From Amphimedon queenslandica (taxonomy: Eukaryota; Porifera; Demospongiae; Haplosclerida; Niphatidae): a DNA stretch of 44,153 bases. Shown here one piece after another: positions 20,528-32,473 of this stretch. The notes under the pieces are model-generated. The model was not told the origin of the DNA, ran no database searches, and was given only the letters and a program-made list of their open reading frames with translations. Positions within the stretch are counted from its first letter, which is position 1. Each line of letters opens with the position of its first letter. Both the position numbers and the translations under genes were made by a program. The DNA is taken from NCBI RefSeq assembly GCF_000090795.2, contig NW_003546383.1, positions 1,590 through 45,742 of the forward strand, written 5' to 3'.

Positions 20528-22017
20528 GTGTCTGAAGTATTACCCCAAAAAGAATAGATGTTAGAGAAGCTTGTCAAAAGCTTTAAGATAGTCACCAACA
20601 ATGTAATGTCTGGTTGTACCTTTAACATTACTTTCAACTTATAACTTGTATTAATTTTTTTGCTTTTCACTTACCCACATTTAATTATTCTTTTGTGATA
20701 ATGTTGATATTACCTTGTGGTTAATAGGCGGAGCTCAGTAGTCCTTTGTAAATTATTTATACCTACATGAGACTTCCTGTGTCACCTTCTAGATATTAGA
20801 CCCCGTGCCTGTATAGCAGACCTTTGGCTACCAAGTGGGGCACTGTATCTTTTTTATTGATTGGCGGTGTCTTTGAATGACATCATAAAGATAGATATAT
20901 TCATTTATTTGTTCTTGAGTTTCAAAGTTACTTATCAGTAGCACTAATCATCTGAATTTACGTATGTATCATTTTGAAATTATAAGTGTCATGTTATTTT
21001 TGCTACACATGGTGCATGAACCAAAAGTAATGAAGATAACATTTGTCACATTTGCACTTGTACATATGAATTTTAATATTGATTTGAGGAGGTCAGCAAC
21101 AATGGTAAAAGCTGTACAAAATTCCCAATCATGGGCACTTTTTAGGAAATTTCAAAAATTCGAAATTTATTTAAAATTTATAAAATTTTCGAAATTTGTA
21201 AAATTTTTGAATGGGTTTTGAGGAATTTTTAGTGCTAAAATGTATAAAAGGCTAGAATAATCTGAAATATATTCATTTAAAACAATTTTACAAAGCAACT
21301 TCTCATTTCTGTCTTGAAACTATTTATGACTCTGTTTGTAATGAACCCATAACATATAACTCTTGAAGTGTGTACTGGGGATGCTACCAGTTCCCGGCCA
21401 AATTCTTTTTTATCAACTTAACTAGGTGTGACTTCATCTCATCTTGTGCATCATTAGATACTACTGCATGGGTTATATTATTTGTTGAATCCAAACTCAG
21501 GCTAATGAAAACACCACAGAATTCAGTTGAAGAAAGGCTGTCTTAGCCATGTTATTAGTTAGTTATGTTATTAATAGTAATTAATTAATTATATTATTAA
21601 TAAAAATGATGAATTAATTAGTGACAAAAACCAAAAATATTCTGAAGTATACTACAATTAATTATAGAATTTCCAAGAAATTTGTGCGAAATGAACTAAA
21701 TATAAAAATCCCTATGGAATTCCTCAAATTCCACTATTCCCAGAGACCTGTATGATAATTTCCACGAGTTGCTGATCCCTCACGATTATTGCTTTAATTA
21801 CGCCAGCTGCTTACACCTTATTTGCTTGGTTGTTTAGATCTGGAAAAAGTAGGGTGTCTGTGATTTTCTGTAAAGTCTCTCCTTCAATTCCCATTTTCGA
21901 GAGAGAAGCTTATCTAACAGGTTACTGACTGTACTAGCACTGACACAAGTGCACCAACATATGGCATGCTAGGTGTTTTAAAAAGTTTATAACCATAAAT
22001 ATGGTGTAACTCACAAT
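20528..22017. other. AT-rich stretch without recognised genes
   Basis: No motif-bearing ORF or terminus pair. At 21140-21215 there is low-complexity sequence of aaattt and ttcgaaattt words. At 21560-21620 there is a run of attaatta words. Confidence 0.45.
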
Positions 22018-22209
22018 GTTAACTCACCTTCAGCCAAACAAGAGGATACGGCCAGCCACACCAAAACATCTTCCGCTAGAGCCCACCCCAGGCACACTAC
22101 TCCAAAGACAAGCTTGCCTTGCTAAGGGAACCTAAAATCCCCTTCCCAGTCGAGCCGGTAGTGCCCTGTGAATGAAGTCTTCCCTCGGGCAGTCTGTCTC
22201 ATTGGAGGA

Positions 22210-22408
22210 NNNNNNNNNNNNNNNNNNNNNNNNNNNNNNNNNNNNNNNNNNNNNNNNNNNNNNNNNNNNNNNNNNNNNNNNNNNNNNNNNNNNNNNNNNN
22301 NNNNNNNNNNNNNNNNNNNNNNNNNNNNNNNNNNNNNNNNNNNNNNNNNNNNNNNNNNNNNNNNNNNNNNNNNNNNNNNNNNNNNNNNNNNNNNNNNNNN
22401 NNNNNNNN
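22210..22408. other. Assembly gap (N run)
   Basis: 199 undetermined bases within the 3' flank of the DIRS-type element. Open frames reported across it are artefacts. Confidence 1.
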
Positions 22409-23039
22409 AAAGAACAGGACTTTGCTAAGTTTATCGGGCTAAATGTCTCACTGAGTAAGGGCTAAAGCTCCCAGGGAAATGACCCGATCGGGACTAGGCC
22501 TCTGTAAGGGAAGCTAATGCCTAAAGACATTAACAGGGAAAGTGGAAAGGCCAGACTCGAGGGCAGAGACTTAAGCCCACATGGCCCTAAGTGTGAGGAA
22601 GAGAGTAAGGTAGTCAGAGATAGAGGTGAGACTAAAACTTCCCTACCACAGCAAACCTCATAACCCAACCACATCAGATAAATCAAAACTCAAAATAATA
22701 CAACATACTGACCATGCTTGTTGTTAATTTGGTCACTGACCAAATTAACAGACAGAAAACAGAGCCAAAAAAGAGACAGTAGGTAAACAATAGCTAAAAG
22801 AGCAAATACAAAAAGACCAGTGTTACGCCAGCTTGAGAAGGTGGCAGATGTGGAAATCTGGCTAGCCAGAGTGGCCAACGTCTCAGGAGAATTCCTAATA
22901 TAGAATGTTTAAGCAATTACCATGGCTAGCAAGGGACAATTTTTTCCGCCAACAAGCCTTCCAGGAGGACCGGGATTAGCACTTTACAGGTTAAATAGAG
23001 CTTTAGAGATAGATAGGATGCCTTTTGGGAGTATTTTTA

Positions 23040-23165
23040 TTGTACAATCATAATGCCTGCATGTGCAAGTACACACCCAAAATATGCAAAAATGGGTATG
23101 GCCAAAATTGCAGCATGCTCTTGTGTGCCATTTTTATTGCCCGACTACTCTTCATATCCTGCTGC
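23040..23165. mobile_element. Fragment of the MITE family seen at 15891-16400
   Basis: It shares tggccaaaat, gcatgct and cttc-tat-cct blocks in the same order as the right half of the MITE in copy A. It begins exactly where the tyrosine recombinase coding sequence loses similarity (after NLACYP), so it probably inserted there and removed or displaced the last recombinase motifs. Confidence 0.5.
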
Positions 23166-24000
23166 TGCTATGGATAGCAAGCCAGGTTGACACCGGACAT
23201 TGCTAGAGCAGCACAAAGGTATTCTACAAAGCCTTGTTTCAAGACTGGCCGGCCATTCGGCCTGACAAATTCAGGACCAGGCGCACGGTCAAGTAGTTGG
23301 CCAGGGATTGCACAGGACCGAAAGGGCCACCAGTGGTCCCAAGGACTACTGAGAACCAAGGGTCAAAAGGGAGAACAAGAGAAGCAGCCGAGCCCGAGCT
23401 GGAGACTGTTCAATGAAGACATCTGATTCTCTGACAGAATTAATGTCTTGGGCAGTGAGCTCGCCTATACAAAAGCATTCAAGAAAGGCTGTCACCGACA
23501 TGGCCCACAGCAAATGACCTCACACATACCTGACTGACTGGAGGCCCAGCAAGATCTGAGGAGTGATTGGGAGCCTAGAGTCTGCACCCTGAAACCCTGC
23601 CACTCCTCCAGAGAGTGTACTGTAAATGCGGGCAGACTTCTCTAGACAGTGGATAAAGAGCTGCTTTGATAGACAGATGCCAGACAGCTAACTGGTAGCT
23701 GGAGATGGATTGGGCTTGATGCCCCTCTGAGGCCAGTCACGCGACAAACCAACACAGCGTCATCTCAGATGGAGGGAGCGGGGCAATGCCTGTCTCGGAG
23801 CAGAAAGTCGGGGACTGTCTCTTCTCTGTTTAGTAGGTTTTGCGGGAGTTATTGGACGAGCCTCAAACAAACAGATCTAGGCAATTCATCTAACCCTTTG
23901 AGGTCCAGTTGGGTTGGTGGTCTGACACGAGCCCTGGTACAATGTCTGACTGGGCAACTAGAGACCTGTGAGCCTGGGGAAGGAGAAAGAAAGGACTTAA
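23165..24000 (-). pseudogene. DIRS-type tyrosine recombinase, broken
   Basis: From 24000 leftward the minus strand gives NWTSKG, SSNNSRKTY, FCSETGIAPLPPSEMTLCWF, then LASEGHQAQSIS, SYQLAVWHLSIKAA, and in other frames LWAMSVTAFLECFCIGELT and GPEFVRPNGRPVLKQGFVEY, ending NLACYP. This is the N-terminal SAM-like half and the start of the catalytic half of a DIRS/Ngaro recombinase, which joins the circular cDNA into the genome. Several stops and at least three frame changes are present. The segment that should carry GHSFRxGAA and the final tyrosine is missing at the MITE fragment boundary. It starts right at the end of the RNase H frame, as in other members. Confidence 0.8.
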
Positions 24001-25290
24001 GCTCCTAATGTATGACAAGGCATGTACCACCCATTTAACACATCTGGTGGATGCTCCAATATCACACAGACCTCCGACTTAGACTGCAAAATGGCAAGCA
24101 GGTGATTTAAATTAGGGTCTTTTGCAGTCCCTGCGGAAATGCAGTAAACGACAGCATAGTTATTACAGCAACAAAGAACAGAAACCCTGTACCACTGGTG
24201 ACCCTGTACTGTCAGGCTGGCCATGATAAGGACAAGCTCCTTAAAGGCAATTGAGACCTTGGTCCATGATTTTTGCCGCCTGAGCTGGAACCATTTGCCT
24301 GAGGTGATGAAGGCCACGCAACCCCAGAGCCTGGAGGCATTGGAGAAATGGGACAAGAAGGAAAAACATCCCATTCCAGGAGGACGGCAGGCACTGCCAC
24401 CACACGATATCCCTCCGGGAGTTGACACTGAGCTCAACTTTGTGGTGCTGCAGCCGATGCATCTTTATTGTATTGATGAGGCCCCTGAGGAATGGCCGAA
24501 CTGGCTTGATCACTTTTGCCATGTGGTTAAGGTGTCCAATGAGTCACTGGAGCTCCCTCTTGGTAGCAGCTAACTTATTGCCCCACAGGCGGAATGCCTG
24601 TTTAAGCCAATAAAACTTATCCTCGAGAAACTTGATCTGATGAATGGAGTCAAAATCCATACTGAGGAAGATAAAAAGGTCGTGGGGCTGACAACGGGTA
24701 GCCTGAGATTGTCACACAGCCCAACAGTGACCACCAGAACCCACTGACAGTCATGGGAGGCTGCCAGCGACCAGAAGAATTTGTAGAGGTAATGGATCAG
24801 ATGTGAGATCTCTTGACATTGCATAGGCCAAGTTAAAGCAGCAGGCATGGCAATAAACAACTTCAGGGCCGACAGTAGGCCGAAGGGGTGAGCCTTAACA
24901 CAAAAGAGCTGATCTCCCAAAGCTGGGGCTGGTCATCGGGGTGGACAGGGACCCTCCTATAGGTGGAACAAAGATTGAGCTTGGCCATCCAAGCTTCACG
25001 GCCAGCCTGGTGGACTGTGGCTACAGCCTGATCCACTGAGGAGTTGGTGAACGAACACAGCACCAGTTCAATGTCATTGCTGACACTGCCCTGTCTGGGG
25101 AAAATAGTTCAGTGATAAGCCTAAACTTGCTGGGCTGGCGTGTTGGGGATAAACCATTCGGGTTAACATGGACAGCTTTGTCAAGACCAGCGACCCTAAT
25201 AGTGGCTTCATCTAGCTCTCCAGCTAGGTAGTCTTGAACAATTGAGGGTTCTGCTGAATGGAAGGGTAGTTCTGCCGAGCTCAGCCGAGA
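23997..25290 (-). pseudogene. DIRS-type reverse transcriptase and RNase H, broken
   Basis: Reading from 25290 leftward: LPFHSAEPSIVQDYLAGELD, VHVNPNGLSPTRQPSKFRLI, then VDQAVATVHQAGREAWMAKL, NLCSTYRRVPVHPDDQP (25063-24863 frame), then HPFGLLSALKLFIAMPAALT and HLIHYLYKFFW (24920-24570 frame). RNase H follows in 24437-23997: WGCVAFITSGKWFQ, VSIAFKELVLI, NYAVVYCISAGTAKDPNLNH and ending HTLGA. The block order and the PVHPDD and PFGL.SA.K motifs are diagnostic of the DIRS/Ngaro group. The catalytic Y-L-D-D has become Y-L-Y-K, destroying both metal-binding aspartates. Frameshifts occur at about 25070, 24890 and 24520. Confidence 0.88.
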
Positions 25291-25499
25291 GTGTGAGAGC
25301 CAACCCTGAAACCAGTAGGGATCCCCTAAATCAGGAAATCAGTGAGGGATGTATCTGGGAGGCTGGTGAAGTACAATCGCCAGACCTCTGGGGGGAGGCA
25401 ACCTAACTGGCAGAGATGCCTGCTGGCTTAAGGGCCATTAGATTAGACGTATAAGGATAGTGGCTCAGAAGCCATGGAGAAGTGCCTACAATAATGGAG

Positions 25500-26388
25500 T
25501 TGAAAGATCATTAACCTAATACACATTAAATAATTAAGTGATAATCGTGAATAATAGAGTCAACGTCTTGGACTCAGCTTAGGAGTTGGATGGAGCTAAG
25601 AAGTGGAGGAAGGTGACTTGGCTTTAGCCTTCTCTTTACTCTCTATACAATCAGCTGCTGGATGCCCTGCAAGCACGTAGAAAACGACATCTGTCAAAGG
25701 AATAAGGACAGATTCCAGCATTGTAACAACAACAAATCTATAGGGGAGTCCTGTTATTGGGCTTGGGGCAGGACAGAGTTTTGCTTTGCTGGTCAAGGGC
25801 ACAGTTAGCCCTTTACAGGACCAAACCCAAGCACTGAGGCGACGTAAAAGAGGGGTTTATTTCCGACCAACTTAGGGTTGCTCCAGCCACCACCTGCCGA
25901 GCAAAACTATGGTCATGTTTGAGCCGGAGCCCCCGTGAGACTGAGCCAGCTGAACAGGCTATATGCGACCCACCTACAAAGCCTAGCATTAGGAACTATT
26001 ACAGCAATGTTGGACAAAGTACAAGAGATCCATAAGAGGGTATCAGAAAAATGTCCCTCATCCAGGACAGAGAAGTGGCGCCCTGGACTGGGCCCAGCTC
26101 CCTCAAGTGGGAGGCCAAAGCTACTTTGTCAGGCAAAAACCTTCTAAATTCAATGAATAATTTTCTAGAAATCTTGTCCACCGCCTTCCCGGGGATAGGG
26201 AGTAAGGTCGATGCTGAAGCCAGGAAGGAAGTGGCAGATGAGGCAGGAGCTGAAGAGAGAGCCATGCCTAGCAGCTTGGAGGGGGGCAGCTCAGAAGTAG
26301 CCGAAAGAGAAGCCCTGACATGGAGGTGGGCACATCTGAGTGGACCTGCACCATCAGAGACTGATGAGATACCAGCTGTGTCAGACAA
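25500..26388 (-). pseudogene. DIRS-type gag, broken
   Basis: The open part 26388-25999 contains an alanine/serine-rich lead, then LPIPGKAVDKISRKLFIEFR and RFLPDKVALASHLREL, matching the L-P-x-x-x-K-x-x-x-K-I-x-x-G-x-F-x-x-x-x-x-L-L-P pattern of DIRS/Ngaro gag. Further left, in other frames, come an F-A-R-Q-V-V-A-G-A-like block and NPSFTSPQCLGLVLSRANCA. It is a nucleocapsid-type protein for the element RNA. No cysteine knuckle survived. A second, independent gag of the same kind lies at 40690-41960 on the plus strand. Confidence 0.65.
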
Positions 26389-27375
26389 ACCACCTGACTG
26401 ACCCCGGAGACGGGAGCAGAGAGGTTAAATGAGCTGGGAGCAGAGAAGGGACCACTACGAGGATAAACACCTAGATTTTGGAAATTTCCCTAAACGAGGG
26501 AAGTAGACAATGAAGAAAAAAATTGAGCCCCATGAAGGGAAAAAGCAGCACATGAACAGGCCTGGGAAAAAAGACAAAGGGGAGCAACAAGCATAAAAAA
26601 AAGGCAAGATCCTGCCAACTTTGCCGCTGCTGCCTGGTAGGAGTAAGAAGCACCATGACGTCTGGATAGACACAACAGTGGAGCTGCCACTTGTGGAGCT
26701 GACACTGACTGGTAGCAGAAATGAGATACGGAAAGCAAAGACAACTGCAATGAGAACAGATAAGAAAATTGAATAAAAGCATTGCTCAGGTCACACGAAG
26801 AGGTGATGACCCTGATAGTTAATTGATCACAAGGAGAAAGACTTCTGAAGTCAACAAAGAGGAATTGATGGAGGTCACAAAGTGCAACCACAGAAACTCC
26901 CCCATAGGAGGGCCAGTGCCACAACAGATATAAATAAAATTTCTTCATGAGTCAGAAGAAAGGGAGCTTATAGGCTGCAACAGACAGGGGCTGCTAGCAT
27001 TGGACACTGCTAGAAGCATGACCCCTGATCGTGAGAATGGGAATATGGCATAGGGGTAAGCGGTCCCTGGGGCCACACTGGCAAATGGCCACCTAGAAAA
27101 GACTGGAGTGACAAAGAACAACACCAGTGGGAGATGAAACTCCTACCAAAGAGACCAGTGAAAGGGATTGGGAAAGGCTAGATGACTCTGATGGACGGTG
27201 CACCAGCCTCTCCTGTAGACTGCAATCTAATGCGGCCCTCTAACACACCACCACTCCCTCACTCTCTCTGAACATCATTGCACACACCCTCTCTCTCTGT
27301 GGGTAAGGCCAGATATTACAAGGGGCCCCAGCCTTCAATGAGACAGTTGACCCCGACCACTCCCCTTGAGGAAGG
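26389..27375. other. 5' flank of the DIRS-type element, non-coding
   Basis: Upstream of gag on the minus strand. Several long minus-strand frames (26455-26948) overlap here but are compositionally biased and mutually shifted, and none has a motif. CT-rich simple sequence sits at 27250-27300. It probably holds the element leader and terminal repeat. Confidence 0.4.
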
Positions 27376-28149
27376 GAGAGATAACAGCTTCATTCGGTGT
27401 GCTATATTTTGTCTTTGAGAATTTATACCTTTACAATTGCATACTCTAAGTCTGTGAGAGCTTCTCTTCTGTTAAGAAAAGTCTTGCTTTACTGCTTTGA
27501 GATGTTCAGAGGGCAGCTCTATGTAGTACAACCTTTTCAACTCATGAGAAAATGCCCAGCAATAGCGGTAGTACTGTGGCAGTAAATGAGACTCTTTTCC
27601 AGTAGATCAAGACTAGTTATTCATTTAATGTCTGAGACTCTTGAAATCTTCCTTGTTGGTGAGTTATAGCTACTCGAATTTCATCCTGAGTGATGTACTT
27701 GAGCAGCAGCTCGCTTGTCTAAGGATCCTAAAGTCTCTTAAGTCAATCTATGTGGGCAAAAGTACTTTTGCCATTATAACATCATAATTGTGTTTAGAAG
27801 AAGAGAAAAACATAAATCTTATTTCTCTCTTGCTGCATTATTGATAATTAATGCCACGCCTCCAAGCTTGGAGTTGCTGGAGCCTGGAGCTGCCAGCATG
27901 CTAGAGTAAGTGTAACTGCAGCTAGGAAGTAGCTATTATGATAATCCCTCAGCCTCAAGCTCAATTTTTTGTATAGTAGTCTTTGTTTTTGATAGATAGT
28001 AGCCACATCAAAAGCTGTAGTTTTTAACAAAACCCCACAGTATCGTTTTTTAAAATGAAAGCTAGTGCATTAAATACAATAAATATACTGGCTTGGTCTA
28101 GCTAAGCCAAACCTCCCAAACAGCTTTAGGGGCTAGGCCATGCACCTTT
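27376..28149. other. No gene recognised
   Basis: Unique-looking AT-rich sequence between the DIRS-type and piggyBac remnants. Short frames at 27397 and 27848 have no motif. Confidence 0.4.
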
Positions 28150-29165
28150 GGTGTCTCATTGTAGCAGGTATTTAGCAACGGATATTCTAAACTCAGGAAG
28201 TGGCATGCAACTTGCTATTTCTTTATTGAAGTGTTTGCAAGCAATTACAAAAGCCACTTCCAGTAAATAAAAAAACAGTCTTCTGCACCATTTCTTTGAC
28301 CTACATGTAGATACGATGTCAAATTATAACAAAAATGGTTATGATTTGCCTGTGTGAATAGCAGTAATACTTTATCAATTGATCATTGTGATCTACACGA
28401 CCCATGTATTGGTTGCTTTTAAACCATTTTTGGTTGCTTTACAACCTCAGTTCCTCCATCAGCCTTTCTGGTTCTCCTTCTTTTTTGTATTATGAAAACT
28501 TAGACAACATTGTTACAGTTCTTTTAAAAGATTTGGCCGTTTTAGGCATGTAAGCTTTCCATCCTCTGTTCTTGTTGGTTTTATTTCACCTTGGCTATAA
28601 GTCAATTCTTATTTCTTTGTTTTAGGATATACCTTTGGCAACTTGGCATTTCTGAAATTCATTTGACATCTCTACTCTGTGTATGCGAACAGTACCACAA
28701 GCTTCAAATCCATTGTAACATAGCTCAGAAAACAATGTAAGTGAAGTATAAAAGTTGCCTGTATAGACATAATAACCCTTCCCTTCAAATGAGACAAAAG
28801 TGAAGTGACAGCAATATGAGCCAATATCTTATGTAGATCACTATCTTTGTCCTTTCCTAATTGAAACAGCTAAAGGTAACAATTGTCACGTGATAATTTT
28901 ACCTGTATACACTTTCACATTACAGACATATCCATTTTAGGTATCAGCGAGTGTCCAAGTTTTTATGCCCCACTTTGTGGGTTTTTGGGCATAAACTGTA
29001 CCCATGACACCCTCCCTTTGAAGCCCACACTTGACTCATCTATTGATAAGTTTTGATTGGGTGTGTAGTGGCGTTGAAATACCATCACAAGTTTGTCCAA
29101 AAGTGGCCTAATTTTGTATAACTTGTCAAAATTTGGGCTACTTCTAGATGGCATTTTGAGGTAGT
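28150..29165 (-). pseudogene. piggyBac transposase, 5'-truncated and broken
   Basis: The frame 29154-28963 reads MPSRSSPNFDKLYKIRPLLD, FQRHYTPNQNLSIDESSVGF and KGRVSWVQFMPKNP, the start of the DDE_Tnp_1_7 catalytic domain with the first aspartate (IDES). Continuing left in other frames: WGIKTWTLADT, NGYVCNVKVYTGK, then GYYVYTGNFYTSLTLFSELC, YNGFEACGTVRIH and near the end KKWCRRLFFYLLEVAFVIAC and PEFRISVAKYLL. The second catalytic aspartate (D-N-F-Y-T-S) is replaced by glycine. The N-terminal third is missing and stops separate the blocks. PiggyBac enzymes cut and paste at TTAA; no TTAA-bounded end was identified here. Confidence 0.88.
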
Positions 29166-30189
29166 CATTTTAAGTGCAAGTTTGACACGAGCACTTCAAG
29201 CCTATGTCCTGACATTACTGACAAGTTGTCATTGTAGATGGGCCACCTTTACATCAGTGGCAGAGGTGGTGGAATGGGGTGGGCTGAAGGGCTAAAGCCC
29301 CCGGCCCCTTCTTGAAACAGAAGGGGCAGAGCCCACCCAAAAATTCTCTGCTACCTTGAGGTAAAACTAACTTTTATCAGTAAAGCTAGACCTACGGTCA
29401 TCATTTCTTCATCTTATTTAGAGAAAAAGACAAAGAAAACCACTCTAAATTCAACAGTACAAACAGCAACCTTTTTTTGCATAAAACCACACCCATTTCA
29501 ATAACTTAAATCCGAATTCAGCCCCCGAAAATATAAATGATGTTCCACCGCCGAGATATTAAAGTTTACAGGGATAGGAAACTTCCAATTGTGGTTTTAT
29601 TATTCCCATTGATTTCATATTGTAGCCTAGCAATGGGACAACTCTGATGCTCTCGTCCCTATTTATGCAGCCCAAAAATTAGGCAATTAGCTGTCTGGGC
29701 TGATATTTTCTACTGTTTCTACCTGATAAAAGCCTTTTTCAAAGATTTGATGTTGCGTTATTATTGCTCTAAAATAGTGCTTAAAAATAAACTGTGATAG
29801 ACTAGTGTGTCAACTTTATAAAACATCACATCTTCATGAAATGATGCCGAAATTTTTGTGTTACATTTTAACATCTGTATCTCAAACACATTTCTAAATA
29901 CTTCATGACTAGCAAGGTAGACCGATTTTACAAGCAGTCCTCAAAGTCTTCCAATTTGAAGCAGTCCTGTGCGTCACTTTGGTGATGTTTTACACATAAA
30001 TAAAGCAAATTTGCTGTGTAATTTATTTTATGAATCAGTGCAGTAATAGTATTGTTGCAGTTTACTCAAAATCTATTATCCTTTTTTCAAATCTTATATA
30101 ATATCATGATGGGGGCAGTACAAGTAGCACATTATCCCTCAGGTGAATCTCAGCACGTGAGTCCACGCACCATAGTGCTTCATTGATGG
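29166..30189. other. Non-coding; possible hAT-like MITE end at 29256
   Basis: cagtggcagaggtggtgga at 29256, followed by a GC-rich hairpin of the type gggctaaagccc, resembles hAT MITE termini, but no matching inverted end was found downstream. The remainder to 30189 is AT-rich and likely includes the 5' flank of the SWIM/YqaJ gene. Confidence 0.4.
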
Positions 30190-32391
30190 GTGCAGCCTCA
30201 TGTTGGCCATTTGGTTGGCAAAAAAGCCTATGCGCACGAGCAAAGCCATGTGTATGCAGGTGTGTTTGTGAGCAAGACTACAATGTGGAGTGGATACTTA
30301 CAAGACCTAAGTTCAGTAGCAAGGCTACGCTATAAGGATAAGGTGTCCAAAACTGGTCTTAAGGTGGATCTTTATTCTATAAAAAATTCTGAATGGGAAA
30401 AAAGCTCAGAATTACTGCCAGCCATATCATGGAGTGATGTAACAGTGTACATGATATCTACTATAAGTCAATATACAGGAGAAGCATAAAGGTATAATAT
30501 GATGTAAATTAATGATAAATTAAATAAGACATGGAAAGGAATGCTGGATTCAGAAGGGTTTGTTACTGCTGGATTGGTTCATGATTTGTTACTGCACAGT
30601 TTTGATGTCAGTTATCTGAGAAAGTTTGTAATAAAAGCAATGGTAGATTTTTTTAATGCATATGAGTTTTTGTATTACAATTACATGTTTGCAGGTTGAT
30701 CACAGTCAACAAAGCTCCTGTACACCATTGTTGCCATGGGTAGTCATTGAAGAAGACGGTTCAGTTGCTCCTGCACACTGCACTTGCATGGCAGGGTATG
30801 TACGTTGTGCAACATTATTTATGTACATAAAATTTATACATTAAGTGAATCATGCTCACATGAGACAGCACTCTTAACAACTGTAGTGAAGGCGGCAGAT
30901 TGTTGGAAGCAAACAGGATTAAATTCATGCCCTTCTAGGGCCTGCTACTGGCTACCAACTCCAACCAAAGTAAGAAGAAACAAGTCAATGCTTTATATTA
31001 TACAACATATAGGTTACTGCAGCTAATATCAGAAAAATGGCAAAATTAATGATACAACAAGTAGCCCATCATCAAAACACCGTAGACTAAAAGGAGTTAG
31101 AGTTCCTTCATCAGAAAATGAAATGGATTCCGTTTTACAAAAATAAGTAAAGGAAAGGAAAGGCCAGTTATTCTTAAAATAACAATGCCTTATGCTGAAG
31201 AATTTATTCCCAGACTTTCTGACACCCAATTTCTATCACCCATTACAGAGCTATACAACCCTAAGATGTTGGATTCTGATTATATTGAGCTATTGTCTGA
31301 ATGTGATATTGTTTTTTCAAGAGCTTTAGGTATGCACAATAAAGATATGAATCATTTTCTATATGCAAAACTTTATAGATTGTGGAAACTGAAGCAGCTC
31401 TACTGGAATTGGAGACGAGAGGTCAATCTTCTAAAAAGTTGTGGTTTGTATTCCGTTCAGGCCGACTGACAACTTCATTTATCAGAAAGGCTGCAATAAC
31501 AAACCATGCTTCACCATCTCAGAGCCTAATTAAGAGGATATGTTATCTAGAGTTGTTTTAATTTTCTACAAAATCTACTTGGTATATACAATTAATGGAT
31601 ACAATATCATTATTTTGATATTAAATATTTGTAGATGGGGCTGTGATCATGAAAAGGAGGCCCTCACCATGTTTGAATCTATTGCCAATGAAAACCATAT
31701 TGATTTAATAGTTAAGGCTAATGGTTTGTTTATTGATCTTTGCCATCCATATATTGGCGCTTCTCCTAATGGCATAGTAAGCTGTTCATGCTGTGGTAAA
31801 GGAGTTCCTGAAGTAAAGTGTCCTCATTCTGTCAAAAAATCGTTTCCTGAAGACAGCAAACATTCTTTTTGCATGGAAAAAGGAAGTGATGGAAACTGGA
31901 CTTTGAAGCGTGAGCATTCATATTACTATCAAGTCCAAACTCAGATGCATGCATGTAATCTTGAATACTGCGATTTCATAGTATGGTCAGAATCAGATGG
32001 AAAACTAATAGATCGCGTGTACAGAGATAATGATTTTTTTGATAATATTATCAATGACCTGCAACATTTGTTTGTCAATGGAGTACTTCCTGAAGTAGTG
32101 GGAAAGTGGTATTTAAGGAAGCAAGCTGCAAATTCAAGCAATGCATTAGTAGCTCCTGATCCACTTCCTTATGAAGACGATGAAGACAATGAAGACTACA
32201 ATAAAGTTTGTTGCTACTGCAATCAGCCAAGTGATGGAGATATCATACTTTGTGACAAATCGTGTCACATCAAATGGTTTCATTGCAATTGCTTAAGGAT
32301 GCGCAAAGTCCCAAAAGGCATTTGGAAGTGTCTCAGCTGTAGGAGGTACCCATCTCTAAAAAATTATAGCCAAACCCAGCAAACAAACTGA
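30190..32391 (+). pseudogene. SWIM zinc finger / YqaJ nuclease / PHD finger protein
   Basis: N-terminal block (30190-30489): YLQDLSSVARLRYKDKVSKT and LLPAISWSDVTVYMIST. After broken sequence, an exon from about 30696 reads QSSCTPLLPWVVIEEDGS and HCTCMAG. A 50-bp intron (30796-30845, GTATGT to TTAAG) is removed to give CTCMAGESCSHETALL, a SWIM finger (C-x-C-x5-C-x-H), followed by SCPSRACYWLPTPTK. Then FIPRLSDTQFLSPITELYNP, SSKKLWFVFRSGRLTTSFIR and SPSQSLIKRICY lead into the YqaJ core (from about 31635): WGCDHEKEAL, YIGASPNGIVSCSCC, PEVKCPHSVKKSF, YYYQVQTQMHACN. The C-terminus is a PHD finger: CCYCNQPSDGDIILCDKSC, HIKWFHCNC, WKCLSC. YqaJ enzymes are PD-(D/E)xK exonucleases; the aspartate of S-P-D-G is asparagine here while E-x-K is intact. 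The N-terminal half has stops and a frameshift near 31385. The last 250 codons are open to 32391. Confidence 0.85.
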
Positions 32392-32473
32392 GAACCAATC
32401 TCTTATTAATCAATAATTAAATTATTCTTATTAGCTATTTTTTATGGAGTACATACCATAAATTTAAGAAAAA

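Larger units (their letters stand above)
22018..27375 (-). mobile_element. DIRS-type tyrosine-recombinase retrotransposon
   Basis: Minus-strand order: gag (about 26388-25500), RT and RNase H (about 25290-23997), tyrosine recombinase (24000-23165). This gag, RT-RH, YR order with a YR instead of an integrase defines the DIRS-type order. The whole block is visibly GC-richer than its surroundings, and its left and right limits (about 22018 and 27375) are set by that change and not by identified terminal repeats. All three genes have stops and frameshifts. An assembly gap lies in its 3' flank. I did not identify the split direct or inverted terminal repeats that would distinguish DIRS from Ngaro or PAT. 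Confidence 0.75.

Noticed and set aside
22168-22465. ORFs spanning the N run
   Set aside because: Artefact of translating undetermined bases.
24223-24573. Plus-strand ORF of 116 codons
   Set aside because: Antisense to the DIRS-type RNase H block, which has clear family motifs on the minus strand.
26455-26948. Three overlapping cysteine/serine/phenylalanine-rich minus ORFs
   Set aside because: Mutually frame-shifted, biased composition, no motif; they sit in the leader region of the DIRS-type element.
29256-29345. A complete hAT MITE
   Set aside because: Only a left-like terminus and a hairpin are visible; no matching inverted end or target duplication was found.
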